In this document: piece by piece, positions 12,090 to 20,834 of the stretch
How positions within the stretch are numbered: the stretch's first letter is position 1
How the letters are laid out: each line of letters begins with the position of its first letter
Notes under the pieces: generated by a model
Told to the model about the DNA's origin: nothing
Database searches by the model: none
Seen by the model: the letters and a program-made list of their open reading frames with translations, nothing else
NCBI GenBank assembly: GCA_963771905.1
Contig: CAVYVI010000001.1
Coordinates: 62,001-126,000, forward strand
DNA: 64,000 bases
Reading direction: 5' to 3'
Source of the DNA: Palsa-147 sp963771905
GTDB lineage: Bacteria; Acidobacteriota; Terriglobia; Acidiferrales; UBA7541
Translations under genes and position numbers: made by a program

Positions 12090-12854
12090 ATGCCGACAGA
12101 ACCCTCAAATGCGACCGTAATTGTTGTCATACCAGCGCGGTATGATTCGACTCGCTTTCCCGGCAAGCCGCTGGCCGAAATCGCGGGCCGATCCATGATC
12201 CAACGAGTGTATGAACGCGCGAAGGAGGCGTCGCGGATCGCGCGCGTGGTAGTCGCCACGGACGACGACCGAATCTTGAGTGCGGTGAAGGCATTCGGAG
12301 GTAATGCCGCGATGACGCGCCGCGACCATTCTTCGGGCACCGAGCGCGCCGCCGAGGTCGCCGTGCACATTCCAGCCGACATTTACGTCAACGTGCAAGG
12401 CGACGAGCCGCTGGTCGATCCTGGAGTGATCGACGCGATCGTCACCGCGATGGAGGAAGACTCATCGATCCAGATAGCCACGCCCGCAACCATCATCAAG
12501 CAAAAGTCGGAAATCATGGATCCCAACGTCGCGAAAGTAGTTTTGGATTTCGACGGCAATGGCCTCTATTTCTCTCGCGCACCCATACCGTGGGTGCGGG
12601 ACACGCAAACGCGGGTGGCCGCGCGCCATTTGAAGCATATCGGGCTCTACGGTTGTCGCCGCGACGCGCTTCTCGAATTCCCGACGCTGCCGCCGGGCGA
12701 TCTCGAGCGCTTGGAACAACTCGAACAATTGCGTTGGCTCGAAAACGGCTACAAGATTCGGGTGGTCGAGTGCGATTACGATGCCGTTAGTGTGGACGTG
12801 CCCGGCGATGTGGCCCGCGTCGAAGAAATTCTCCGCGAGCGCGGCGAAAAATAA
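12090..12854 (+). CDS. kdsB: 3-deoxy-manno-octulosonate cytidylyltransferase (CMP-Kdo synthetase)
   Basis: Activates Kdo with CTP to CMP-Kdo for lipopolysaccharide core assembly; cytoplasmic. The family N-terminus VIPARYDSTRFPGKPLAEIAG is visible in the first 35 residues, with later VVATDDDRI, VNVQGDEPLV, FSRAPIPW and HIGLYGCRRDALLEF. Length (about 254 residues) is normal. ATG at 12090 is used; an in-frame GTG lies 9 bases upstream. It heads the Kdo/CTP cluster. The next gene, pyrG, supplies CTP, the co-substrate of this enzyme, and has its own promoter. Confidence 0.96.
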   Translation: MPTEPSNATVIVVIPARYDSTRFPGKPLAEIAGRSMIQRVYERAKEASRIARVVVATDDDRILSAVKAFGGNAAMTRRDHSSGTERAAEVAVHIPADIYVNVQGDEPLVDPGVIDAIVTAMEEDSSIQIATPATIIKQKSEIMDPNVAKVVLDFDGNGLYFSRAPIPWVRDTQTRVAARHLKHIGLYGCRRDALLEFPTLPPGDLERLEQLEQLRWLENGYKIRVVECDYDAVSVDVPGDVARVEEILRERGEK

Positions 12855-12878
12855 ATTTCGCTCCACACGAATCGTGAT

Positions 12879-12907
12879 TTGACACGCGACGCGATTGCCA
12901 GCATAAT
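12879..12907 (+). promoter_or_regulatory. strong sigma-70-type promoter for pyrG
   Basis: A perfect TTGACA (12879-12884), a 17-base spacer and CATAAT (12902-12907), one mismatch from consensus. It sits in the 92-base gap between kdsB and pyrG. It predicts a transcript start near 12914 and a leader of about 33 bases. No GGGC start or C-run is present that would indicate the reiterative-transcription control known for Bacillus pyrG. Confidence 0.7.
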
Positions 12908-12946
12908 TCCCTGTACGCAGATCTGACCGGAGGAAATTCGCAGACC

Positions 12947-14605
12947 TTGCGCAGCGGCCCGAAGTACATCTTCGTTACGGGCGGCGTGGTTTCTTCTCTC
13001 GGAAAAGGCGTTGCAGCGGCTTCGATGGGTTGTCTCCTGGAAAGCCGAGGCCTCAAAGTCACCCTCCAGAAGTGTGATCCGTACCTGAACGTTGATCCCG
13101 GTACGATGAGTCCATACCAACACGGTGAAGTATTCGTCACGGACGATGGCGCGGAGACCGATCTCGACCTCGGCCATTACGAGCGCTTCACTTCGGCGAA
13201 GCTGACGCGCGATCACAATTGGACCACGGGAAGAATCTATGAGTCCATTCTGACCAAAGAGCGGCGCGGTGATTATCTGGGGAAGACCGTGCAGGTAATC
13301 CCGCACGTCACCGACGAAATCAAGGCGGCATTCCGCAAGGTGGCCGATTCGGTGGATGTTGTGATCGTCGAAATCGGAGGAACGGTTGGGGATATCGAAT
13401 CGCTGCCATTCCTCGAAGCCATCCGGCAGATGCGGCTCGAGCTCGGCGCGGAGAACACACTCTTCGTTCATCTGACGCTCGTTCCCTACATTCCGACCGC
13501 GGGTGAGCTGAAGACCAAGCCGACGCAACATAGCGTCAAGGAACTTCTCAGCATCGGAATCCAACCGGACATTTTGCTCTGCCGCAGCGACCGGCGGCTG
13601 GAGCAGGAATTGAAGTCGAAGATCGCACTGTTTTGCAACGTGGCCGAGGCTTGCGTGATTTCCGCGCCCGACGTCGGCAATATTTACGAAGTGCCGATGT
13701 CGCTCGCGTCCGAAGGTCTCGACGAACAGGTGTTGCGGCTACTGCGTCTCGAAGCGCCGTCGTGCGATCTTAGCAAGTGGATAGCGATGTTGGAGCGGCT
13801 AGAGCATCCTGAGGGCGAAGTGCGCATCGGCGTGGCGGGGAAGTACGTAGCACTCGAGGACGCTTATAAGAGTTTGCGCGAGGCGCTCATGCACGGCGGC
13901 CTTGCGAATCATCAGCGGACGGTCATCGAGTGGATCGAGGCTGAAGAGATTGATTCCGCGGCGACGGCCGAGCGGCGGCTGCGACACGTCGACGGCATTC
14001 TCGTTCCTGGGGGCTTCGGCAAACGGGGAATTTCCGGGATGGTTCACGCCATTACGTACGCGCGCGAGAAGAAAGTCCCGTTCTTTGGAATCTGCCTGGG
14101 AATGCAGTGCGCCACGATTGAATACGCGCGCGAGGCCGCCGGAATCGATCGCGCCGACAGCACGGAATTTGACTCCACGACGCCGAATCGCGTGATTTAT
14201 AAGCTGCGCGAGTTGCTTGGCGTTGACGAGATGGGCGGCACGATGCGGCTCGGTGCATGGCCGTGCAAGCTCGAGCCCGGCTCGTTTGTGCAGCGCGCAT
14301 ACGGCCAACTTGAAATCTCGGAGCGGCACCGGCACCGGTACGAATTCAATCGCGAATACGAACCGACCCTGGTTGCCGCGGGCTTTCGCATCACGGGGCG
14401 CACGCCGGACGGTGCATACGTCGAGGTGGTTGAAGTCGCGGATCATCCGTGGTTCGTGGGTGTACAGTTTCATCCTGAGTTGAAGTCCAAGCCGCTTGCG
14501 CCGCATCCTTTGTTTGCCGCGTTCATTCGCGCGAGTCACGAGCATCGCCGAAGCCGGCATAGCCCGGTCGAGACGCGCGTCCGAACCGCGGAACCCGCCG
14601 ATTGA
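12947..14605 (+). CDS. pyrG: CTP synthase
   Basis: Converts UTP, ATP and glutamine to CTP. The N-terminal amidoligase domain (residues 1-270) carries KYIFVTGGVVSSLGKGVAAAS and the UTP/Mg region NVDPGTMSPYQHGEV. The C-terminal class I glutamine amidotransferase domain has its nucleophile in GICLGMQ (C383), with the FHPE motif of the triad near residue 510. At 552 residues it is standard. The start is TTG at 12947; GGAGG lies about 13 bases upstream, slightly far. Placed between kdsB and kdsA, so CTP supply is grouped with CMP-Kdo formation. Confidence 0.97.
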   Translation: MRSGPKYIFVTGGVVSSLGKGVAAASMGCLLESRGLKVTLQKCDPYLNVDPGTMSPYQHGEVFVTDDGAETDLDLGHYERFTSAKLTRDHNWTTGRIYESILTKERRGDYLGKTVQVIPHVTDEIKAAFRKVADSVDVVIVEIGGTVGDIESLPFLEAIRQMRLELGAENTLFVHLTLVPYIPTAGELKTKPTQHSVKELLSIGIQPDILLCRSDRRLEQELKSKIALFCNVAEACVISAPDVGNIYEVPMSLASEGLDEQVLRLLRLEAPSCDLSKWIAMLERLEHPEGEVRIGVAGKYVALEDAYKSLREALMHGGLANHQRTVIEWIEAEEIDSAATAERRLRHVDGILVPGGFGKRGISGMVHAITYAREKKVPFFGICLGMQCATIEYAREAAGIDRADSTEFDSTTPNRVIYKLRELLGVDEMGGTMRLGAWPCKLEPGSFVQRAYGQLEISERHRHRYEFNREYEPTLVAAGFRITGRTPDGAYVEVVEVADHPWFVGVQFHPELKSKPLAPHPLFAAFIRASHEHRRSRHSPVETRVRTAEPAD

Positions 14606-14684
14606 GAGTCTTGCGCTCCCGCCGGTTGCAATCTGTCGCGTTCCCGCATAGGCTTTTCCGACAAACGTCGCGTCACCACCCTCG

Positions 14685-15542
14685 ATGAACACGGTGCGCC
14701 AATTTTCGGTCGGCAACATTCCGGTCGGCGGCAATACGCCGCTGTTTCTGATTGCGGGCCCGTGCGTGATCGAGAGCGAGGCACATGCGATGGGCATGGC
14801 GGAGCGCCTCGCGGAGGTGTGCCGCGCGCTCGACGTGCCATTGATTTTCAAATCTTCGTTTGACAAGGCGAATCGCACATCCGTTTCGTCCTATCGAGGG
14901 CCTGGATTGAAAGAGGGCATGCGGATTCTGGCCGGAATCGGCAAGCGAACCGGGTTACCCATTCTCACCGACGTTCATGATGTCTCTCAGGTTCAGACAG
15001 CGGCGGAGGTTTGCGATGTCGTGCAGATTCCTGCGTTTCTCTGCCGTCAGACGGATTTGCTTGTAGCATCGGGGCGCTCGGGTCGCGTCGTGAATCTCAA
15101 GAAGGGTCAATTCGTGTCGCCATGGGACATGGGAAACGCGGCGGAGAAAGTCGCGAGCACGGGAAATGAGAAAATTATTTTGACCGAGCGCGGCGCCTCA
15201 TTTGGCTATAACAACCTTGTCGTGGACATGCGTTCGTTTCCGATATTGCGCGGGTTCGGCTATCCGGTGGTGTTCGATGCGACTCATTCGGTTCAGCTTC
15301 CTGGCGGCGAAGGCAAGTCGAGCGGCGGCCAACCGGAGTTCATCGAGCCGCTGGCGCGTGCGAGTACGGCCGCCGGGATCGACGGGATATTTATTGAGGT
15401 CCACGACAATCCCGCGGAGGCGCTGTCGGATGGATCGAATGCGTTGCCGCTTGAGCAATTCCGTCCGCTAGTGAAGAGATTGCTCGAGATTTCGAAACTC
15501 GTGCGCAGTTGGAATTCCGCGCCGGCGAGTGGTGTCCGATGA
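14685..15542 (+). CDS. kdsA: 3-deoxy-8-phosphooctulonate synthase (Kdo-8-P synthase)
   Basis: Condenses arabinose 5-phosphate with phosphoenolpyruvate to Kdo-8-phosphate. Motifs in order: FLIAGPCVIESE, FKSSFDKANRTS, SYRGPGLKEGM, PILTDVHD, QIPAFLCRQTDLL, LTERGASFGYNNLVVDMR and FDATHSVQLPGG. Residues CRQTDLL and FDATHS are family hallmarks. Length 285 is usual. The C-terminal codons run up to the kdsD start, so the two are cotranscribed. Together with kdsD, kdsC and kdsB this gives the full route from ribulose-5-P to CMP-Kdo. Confidence 0.97.
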   Translation: MNTVRQFSVGNIPVGGNTPLFLIAGPCVIESEAHAMGMAERLAEVCRALDVPLIFKSSFDKANRTSVSSYRGPGLKEGMRILAGIGKRTGLPILTDVHDVSQVQTAAEVCDVVQIPAFLCRQTDLLVASGRSGRVVNLKKGQFVSPWDMGNAAEKVASTGNEKIILTERGASFGYNNLVVDMRSFPILRGFGYPVVFDATHSVQLPGGEGKSSGGQPEFIEPLARASTAAGIDGIFIEVHDNPAEALSDGSNALPLEQFRPLVKRLLEISKLVRSWNSAPASGVR

Positions 15543-15549
15543 GTTCCAG

Positions 15550-16509
15550 ATGAGTCTCGAAATCGCAAAACGCGTTCTCCGAATTGAGTCCGAAGCCATT
15601 GCAGGGCTCATCGATCGACTCGATGCACGCTTCGACCAAGCCGTGGGACTTCTGTTTCGCTGCAAGGGCCGTGTTGTCGTGACTGGGATGGGGAAATCAG
15701 GGCTGATCGGCCGAAAACTTGCGGCGACGTTTGCGAGCACGGGCACGCCTTCTCTTTTTTTGCACGCCGCCGAAGCCGCGCATGGCGATTTGGGAATGCT
15801 CGTGGCTGAAGACGTGGCCGTGGCCATTTCCACGAGCGGCGAAACACAGGAACTCCTGGACCTGCTCGAGACGCTGAAACGGCTCGGAATTCCGCTAATC
15901 ACACTTACGGCGAATCCGCGTTCGACGCTCGGTACCTCGAGCGACATTGTGATCGATATCGCCGTGAAGGAAGAGGCCTGCTCGCTCAATCTCGCTCCGA
16001 CGGCCTCGACCGCGGCCGCACTTGCGATGGGCGACGCTCTCGCGATGGCCCTTCTCGATCGCCGCGGATTCAAGGAGGATGATTTCGCCGCACTCCATCC
16101 GGGAGGAAAACTCGGCAAGCGGCTTCGACGGCTCGAAAGTTTGATGCACGCTGGCGACGATCTACCATGCGTCGTGCCGACGTCGAAAATGCCCGACGTG
16201 ATTTATGAGATGAGCCGCAAAGGGCTGGGTCTAACGGCGGTCGTCGATGAAAACCGAAAGCTGCTCGGACTGATCACCGACGGCGATCTCCGGCGCGTGA
16301 TGCAACAGCGGCGAAAGGATGCTCTCGATCTCACGGCGATTGAATGCATGACGAAGAATCCCGTGACGCTGGCGCGATCGGAACTGGCGGCTAGCGCGCT
16401 GCGGATCATGGAAGAGAAGAAAATTACATCCGTGCTCGTCGTTGATGACGAGCACCGCCTCGAAGGCGTCGTCCACTTGCACGACCTCTGGACTCTTCAG
16501 TTGTTCTGA
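15550..16509 (+). CDS. kdsD: arabinose-5-phosphate isomerase
   Basis: Makes arabinose 5-phosphate from ribulose 5-phosphate, the first step towards Kdo. An N-terminal SIS sugar-isomerase domain (VVVTGMGKSGLIGRKLAATFAS, then AISTSGETQELL, residues about 35-180) is followed by two CBS modules, ending in ITSVLVVDDEHRLEGVVHLHDL. Length about 319 residues, as in E. coli KdsD. I use the ATG at 15550, 7 bases after kdsA. A GTG at 15529 inside kdsA is in frame and would overlap its end. Confidence 0.95.
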   Translation: MSLEIAKRVLRIESEAIAGLIDRLDARFDQAVGLLFRCKGRVVVTGMGKSGLIGRKLAATFASTGTPSLFLHAAEAAHGDLGMLVAEDVAVAISTSGETQELLDLLETLKRLGIPLITLTANPRSTLGTSSDIVIDIAVKEEACSLNLAPTASTAAALAMGDALAMALLDRRGFKEDDFAALHPGGKLGKRLRRLESLMHAGDDLPCVVPTSKMPDVIYEMSRKGLGLTAVVDENRKLLGLITDGDLRRVMQQRRKDALDLTAIECMTKNPVTLARSELAASALRIMEEKKITSVLVVDDEHRLEGVVHLHDLWTLQLF

Positions 16510-16536
16510 CTCGGGCTCAATGCAAGGAGAAGAGAT

Positions 16537-17100
16537 TTGACGCAAAAAGCGAAGCGCGTTGCGGCGAGGATTCTCAAGCGCGCGAAGAAAATTCAACTCC
16601 TTTTAATGGATGTGGACGGCACGCTTACCGACGGACAAGTCTGCCTGATTTCGAACATGGCCACGGGCGAATTGAGCGAACTCAAGATTTTCGATGCGCA
16701 TGATGGCGCAGGCCTGACTCTTGCGCACATCATGGGCATCAAGACGGGATTGATCACGGGCCGAAATTCTGGAGCGACGGCCCAGCGAGCCAAAGAGATG
16801 AAGATTGATTACGTCTACCAGGGCCGTGCGAGGAAGGTGGAGTCCTACGAGGAGTGCCAGAAGTTGAGCGGCGTGAGCGACGACGCCACAGCATATCTTG
16901 GCGACGATCTACCGGACATCCCACTTCTCAAACGCGCGGGTTTGGCCGTGGCTACCGCGAATGCGGTGCCCGAAGTAAAGAAGGTCGCGCACATTGTTAC
17001 GCGTGCGTCGGGGGGACGCGGCGCGGCCCGAGAAGTCGTGGAATTAATCCTGCGCGCGCAGGGAAGATGGAATCGAGCAATTCCCAACGCGTTGGCGTAA
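16537..17100 (+). CDS. kdsC: 3-deoxy-manno-octulosonate-8-phosphatase
   Basis: Removes phosphate from Kdo-8-P to give Kdo. HAD fold of the C0 type: nucleophile motif MDVDGTLTDG (D25, D27), LITGRNS as motif II, and GDDLPDIPLL as the late metal-binding motif. 187 residues, no cap domain, as expected. The start is a TTG with AGGAGA 6 bases upstream. Last gene of the Kdo cluster. The lptC/lptA genes that often follow kdsC are absent, replaced by a tRNA gene on the other strand. Confidence 0.95.
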   Translation: MTQKAKRVAARILKRAKKIQLLLMDVDGTLTDGQVCLISNMATGELSELKIFDAHDGAGLTLAHIMGIKTGLITGRNSGATAQRAKEMKIDYVYQGRARKVESYEECQKLSGVSDDATAYLGDDLPDIPLLKRAGLAVATANAVPEVKKVAHIVTRASGGRGAAREVVELILRAQGRWNRAIPNALA

Positions 17101-17103
17101 GTC

Positions 17104-17177
17104 TGGAGCGGGAGAAGGGAATCGAACCCTCATCTCAAGCTTGGGAAGCTCGCGTTCTGCCACTGAACCACTCCCGC
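17104..17177 (-). tRNA. tRNA-Gly (anticodon CCC), CCA encoded
   Basis: The minus strand gives a complete cloverleaf: acceptor stem GCGGGAG with its CTCCCGC partner, D-arm GTTC/GAAC, anticodon stem CGAGC/GCTTG around the loop TTCCCAA (anticodon CCC), and a T-arm containing TTCGATT. A discriminator T and genomic CCA occupy 17107-17104. It is convergent with kdsC, 3 bases after that stop, so the two transcription units meet here. Confidence 0.95.
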
Positions 17178-17327
17178 CCTATCCACCAAGCACATTCAGC
17201 ATAGCATTCGCGCGAATCGCGTCGCAAGAGTGGCGCGCAGGGCTCGCATGGAGCAATGGGGCGGCTCCATGTTAGAGTGAACCGTTTGCGACGAAGTGAG
17301 TTTTTGCGCACGGCGGGAGGGGTGGCA

Positions 17328-18794
17328 GTGGCGTATCGCGATTTGAGAGAGTTTGTGGCTCGACTTGAAAAAGAGGGCGAGCTGCGACGGATCGACGTCG
17401 AGGTCGATCCCGTGCTCGAAATCACGGACATCACGGACCGGGTGACGAAAGCCGGTGGGCCGGCGCTGCTCTTCGAGCGGCCGAAGGGATCGAAGCATCC
17501 TCTACTGATCAACGCGGTCGGCAGCGAACGGCGAATGAATCTCGCGCTCGAGGTGAACGGTCTGGATGAGATCGCCGCGCGCATCCGCGGATATCTGAAC
17601 TTGCAGTCACCGCAGGGACTCTTCGACAAGCTGAAAATGATTCCCAAGCTTGCCGAGCTCGGATCTTTTTTTCCGAAATCTGTGAAGTCGGGTCCGTGCA
17701 AAGAGGTCATTCGCAAAGATGGATTTTCGCTGTTTGAATTTCCGATTCTGAAGTGCTGGCCGCAAGACGGCGGGCGCTACATTACCTGGCCAATGGTGAT
17801 TACGAAAAATCCGGAAACCGGGAAGCGCAACGTCGGTTGCTATCGGATGCAGGTTTTCGACGAACGCACGACGGGAATGCATTGGCAGACGCAGAAGCAT
17901 GGTGCGGAGCACTATCGCAGCGCTCGCGGAAGAAACGCGATGGGGAAACTCGAAGTTGCGGTCGCGATTGGGGCCGATCCGGCGACGGCTCTCGCCGGTA
18001 TTTTACCGGTGCCGCCCGACATGGACGAATTCATGTTCTCGGGCTTCTTACGCCGCGAGCCCGTTGAAATGGTTTCGTGCGAGACGCTTGATCTCGAGGT
18101 TCCAGCGAATGCGGAGATTATTCTCGAAGGTTACGTAGACCTGGGAGAGATGAGAACCGAAGGACCGTTCGGCGACCACACCGGCTTCTATTCGCTCGAA
18201 GGGCAGTACCCCGTATTCCATGTCACGTGCGTTACGCATCGCAAGGATCCTATCTACCTCACAACAATTGTAGGGCCTCCGCCCCAGGAAGATTACTGGA
18301 TGGGGCACGCCATCGAGCGCATTTTCCTTCCGGTCATGAAGATGCAGTATCCGGAAATTGTGGACGTCGCGATGCCGGCCGAAGGAATCTTTCAAAATTT
18401 AATGATTGTCGCGATTCGAAAATCATATCCCGGCCACGCACGGAAGATTATGAATGCCATCTGGTCGCTTGGCCAGGCCATGTTTACAAAGGTTGTTGTC
18501 GTGGTGGATCAGGACGTGGACGTCCAAAACTCGCGCGAAGTGGTCTGGAAGGCGTTATGCGCCATTGACCCCGAACGCGACGTGCAATTCGTGATGGGGC
18601 CTGTTGATACGCTGGATCACGCGGCACGAATCCAGGACTACGGTTCAAAAATGGGGATCGACGCGACGCGAAAATTGGCGAGTGAAGGCTACGCCGGACT
18701 CTGGCCCGACGAAATCCGCATGGACGCGGCCACAAAATCGCGCGTCACTGAACTCTGGAAACGGCTTGAGCTCGATAAAGCGAAAGAAAAGTAA
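17328..18794 (+). CDS. UbiD-family prenylated-FMN decarboxylase
   Basis: About 488 residues, full family length. The UbiD signature region is clear: EIILEGYVDLG followed by EGPFGDHTGFY, and IVGPPPQEDYWMG then HAIERIFLPVMKMQYPEIVD. UbiD enzymes reversibly decarboxylate aromatic acids using prenylated FMN. In this genomic setting the likeliest role is a quinone-precursor (menaquinone or ubiquinone) decarboxylase, but substrate cannot be read from sequence. No UbiX partner is in the window. GTG at 17328 has a GGGAGGGG element upstream; an ATG at 17256 in the same frame would add 24 residues not typical of the family. Confidence 0.88.
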   Translation: MAYRDLREFVARLEKEGELRRIDVEVDPVLEITDITDRVTKAGGPALLFERPKGSKHPLLINAVGSERRMNLALEVNGLDEIAARIRGYLNLQSPQGLFDKLKMIPKLAELGSFFPKSVKSGPCKEVIRKDGFSLFEFPILKCWPQDGGRYITWPMVITKNPETGKRNVGCYRMQVFDERTTGMHWQTQKHGAEHYRSARGRNAMGKLEVAVAIGADPATALAGILPVPPDMDEFMFSGFLRREPVEMVSCETLDLEVPANAEIILEGYVDLGEMRTEGPFGDHTGFYSLEGQYPVFHVTCVTHRKDPIYLTTIVGPPPQEDYWMGHAIERIFLPVMKMQYPEIVDVAMPAEGIFQNLMIVAIRKSYPGHARKIMNAIWSLGQAMFTKVVVVVDQDVDVQNSREVVWKALCAIDPERDVQFVMGPVDTLDHAARIQDYGSKMGIDATRKLASEGYAGLWPDEIRMDAATKSRVTELWKRLELDKAKEK

Positions 18795-18828
18795 ATTCCT
18801 CCCGCCACGCCCGATATCTACAGATGGT

Positions 18829-18849
18829 GGGACAGGTGCCACCTGTCCC
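18829..18849. repeat. perfect 9-bp-stem inverted repeat
   Basis: Left arm GGGACAGGT (18829-18837), loop GCC, right arm ACCTGTCCC (18841-18849). No T-run follows, so it is not a classic terminator. The GGGACAGGTG/CACCTGTCCC word looks like a dispersed intergenic repeat of the REP kind. Confidence 0.65.
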
Positions 18850-18858
18850 CAAGCGGTT

Positions 18859-18879
18859 GGGGCCCCTCCGGCGGGCCCC
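18859..18879. repeat. GC-rich inverted repeat
   Basis: GGGGCCC (18859-18865), a 7-base loop and GGGCCCC (18873-18879). It follows the previous inverted repeat by 9 bases, forming a double hairpin downstream of the UbiD gene. It may act as a transcript 3' end or be part of one repeat element. Confidence 0.5.
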
Positions 18880-18933
18880 GGTCTCTGCTTCTAGTTTGCT
18901 CTTAACCAACAGCACACCGGAAGAACACCCCGC

Positions 18934-18961
18934 TTGACACTCTGCGGCGGGGATGTAATAA
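18934..18961 (+). promoter_or_regulatory. candidate promoter of the pilMNOPQ operon
   Basis: Perfect TTGACA (18934-18939), 16-base spacer, TAATAA (18956-18961). The -10 is poor, though TGTAAT lies 2 bases upstream. It precedes pilM by about 190 bases. Confidence 0.35.
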
Positions 18962-19151
18962 ACACAAAAAGCAGGGTGTACCGGAGCGTTCAGTACTCAT
19001 GGACGCGGCGGACGAAAATTGGCCTGAGGGGTGAGGGCCGGTGTGAGGGACGGGGAGTCGGTCATCTTGGGTTTGACGCACCGCATTCTCCCGATTCGCA
19101 ACTGGAAAGCAGGCCGCAGCGATTGCGGAACAGGGAGTGAGGGGCCGCGCG

Positions 19152-20204
19152 ATGTTTAACCTTGGAAAGACAAAGTCACTGATCGGGCTCGATATCGGGT
19201 CAAGCTCCGTGAAGGCCGTCGAACTGAAGAAGACTAAGCAGGGCTTTGAGCTTGTCAGCTTCGGGCTCGAACCCCTGGCGCAAGATACGGTAGTGGACGG
19301 CGCGATAATGGACGCACCCTCGGTCGCGGAAAAGATCAGCTCGATCTTCGAGGCACAAAAAACGAAATCCAAGGACGTCGCGACTTCCGTTTCGGGCCAC
19401 TCGGTAATTGTGAAGCGGGTTCCGATGCCGTTAATGACTGAAGACGAGCTCTACGATCGTATACAAGCCGAGGCGAGCCAGCATATTCCCTTCGACATCG
19501 CCGATGTGAATCTGAGCCATCAGCTCCTTGAGGCGACCGAGAACCAGATGGACGTTCTTCTGGTGGCCGTGAAGAAGGACAAGATTCTGAACCACACAAA
19601 CGTTCTGGCGCAGTCCGGGAAGACGCCGGTCATCGTGGATATTGATGCGTTCGCGTTACAGAACTGCTTCGAGGTGAACTACGATCCTGATCCCAGCCAG
19701 GTGGTAGCTCTGTTAAATATCGGCGCGAGCGTTATGAATATCAACATCGTTCGCGGATGGACGCCGCTGTTCACACGCGACGTTTCGGTCGGCGGCAACC
19801 AGTACACCGATGCTTTGCAGAAGGAACTCGACCTGAGCTTCGAAGACGCCGAAAAACTTAAAATGGGCGGCACTCATGCTGGTGTCACCGAAGACCAGCG
19901 GACCGCCATATTGCGCTCTGTATCCGACATCTTGATTCTCGAAATCCAAAAGACATTCGACTTTTTCCGCGCCACGGCGAGTGGAGAAAACATCCGTCGC
20001 ATTGTGGTCGCTGGTGGAACGGCGCGCGTCCCGGGCTTGCTCGACTTGCTGCGCGAGGAATTTGCGATGCCGGTCGAAGAACTGTATCCGTTCCGCAAGA
20101 TTGCCGTGAATCCGGGCCGTTACGACGAGAACCAGCTCCGGGAGATGGCGCCTCGACTGGCCATCGCCGTCGGTCTGGCTCTGAGGAGCTTCGATACGCC
20201 ATGA
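19152..20204 (+). CDS. pilM: type IV pilus assembly ATPase-like protein PilM
   Basis: Cytoplasmic actin/FtsA-like component of the pilus alignment complex; it binds the N-terminus of PilN. Seen: LIGLDIGSSSVKAVEL at the N-terminus (phosphate-1 loop), SVSGHSVIVKRVPMP, LLNIGASVMNINI (phosphate-2 loop) and IVVAGGTARVPGLLDLL (adenosine motif). Length 350 residues, normal. ATG at 19152 is preferred over the GTG at 19137. It overlaps pilN in ATGA. First gene of an intact pilMNOPQ set. Confidence 0.95.
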   Translation: MFNLGKTKSLIGLDIGSSSVKAVELKKTKQGFELVSFGLEPLAQDTVVDGAIMDAPSVAEKISSIFEAQKTKSKDVATSVSGHSVIVKRVPMPLMTEDELYDRIQAEASQHIPFDIADVNLSHQLLEATENQMDVLLVAVKKDKILNHTNVLAQSGKTPVIVDIDAFALQNCFEVNYDPDPSQVVALLNIGASVMNINIVRGWTPLFTRDVSVGGNQYTDALQKELDLSFEDAEKLKMGGTHAGVTEDQRTAILRSVSDILILEIQKTFDFFRATASGENIRRIVVAGGTARVPGLLDLLREEFAMPVEELYPFRKIAVNPGRYDENQLREMAPRLAIAVGLALRSFDTP

Positions 20205-20830
20205 TTCGGATTAACCTACTCGGCCAGACGCGTCCGAGGGCCGCGAAGAAAGCCGTTCCGCTCGACGCAACCATCCGCGTCCTGATGATCGTCGCCTCCA
20301 TCGCGATCGCCGTCATCATTCTGTTCGTGACTTACCTTTCGCAAAGCAGGCAGCTCGATGCCACGACCGACCAGATTCATAGACTTCAAGCCGAAAGGGC
20401 TCGGCTGCAAGTAGTAAAGAGCCAAGTTCAGCAGTTCGAGAGCGAGAAGTCGGTGCTCCAGCAACGCATTAACGTGATCGAGCTCCTCCAAAAGGGTCGC
20501 GCCGGAGGCCAGGAGTTGCTTCAGGCCGTGGCTAACACCGTGTCGCGAACCGACGGCATTTGGCTGACCTCCATGACCAAAACGGGCAATAGCATCAGCC
20601 TGGAAGGGGAGGCGAGTTCGGTGAACGCGGTCGCGAACTTCCTGACTCAGATGAAGCGCTCGGGATATTTCGACGCGATCGAAATTAAGGAAGCACGGGA
20701 GAACGACCTCCTGAAATCGGTGGAGACGTTCTCGTTTTCAATGACTGCGAATATCGCCACTCCGCAGAGCGTCCAGGCTTCTACCACGGCATCGACGCCG
20801 GCAGCTCCCGCGGCGCGGGGCAGGAGTTAG
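20201..20830 (+). CDS. pilN: type IV pilus inner-membrane protein PilN
   Basis: A 209-residue bitopic protein. The N-terminus MIRINLLGQTRP is the conserved PilM-binding peptide. A membrane segment (VLMIVASIAIAVIILFVTYL, residues 27-46) is followed by a coiled coil rich in Gln and Glu, then a ferredoxin-like periplasmic domain (IWLTSMTKTGNSISLEGEAS). The Ala/Thr/Pro-rich tail is longer than usual. Overlaps pilM by 4 bases and lies 4 bases before pilO. Confidence 0.94.
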   Translation: MIRINLLGQTRPRAAKKAVPLDATIRVLMIVASIAIAVIILFVTYLSQSRQLDATTDQIHRLQAERARLQVVKSQVQQFESEKSVLQQRINVIELLQKGRAGGQELLQAVANTVSRTDGIWLTSMTKTGNSISLEGEASSVNAVANFLTQMKRSGYFDAIEIKEARENDLLKSVETFSFSMTANIATPQSVQASTTASTPAAPAARGRS

Positions 20831-20834
20831 ACTC

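Larger units (their letters stand above)
18795..19151. other. 357-base intergenic region upstream of pilM
   Basis: Holds two strong inverted repeats just after the UbiD gene (18829-18849 and 18859-18879) and a candidate promoter (18934-18961) for the pil operon. The remainder carries no supportable gene. Long reading frames exist on the minus strand but lack start signals and overlap pilM. Confidence 0.6.

Noticed and set aside
13799..14878. 359-codon minus-strand frame opposite pyrG and kdsA
   Set aside because: It lies antisense to two certain genes, and its length follows from the high GC content at third codon positions.
18902..19372. 156-codon minus-strand frame upstream of and into pilM
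   Set aside because: It overlaps the pilM N-terminus on the opposite strand, has low-complexity Ser/Ala sequence and no start signal.
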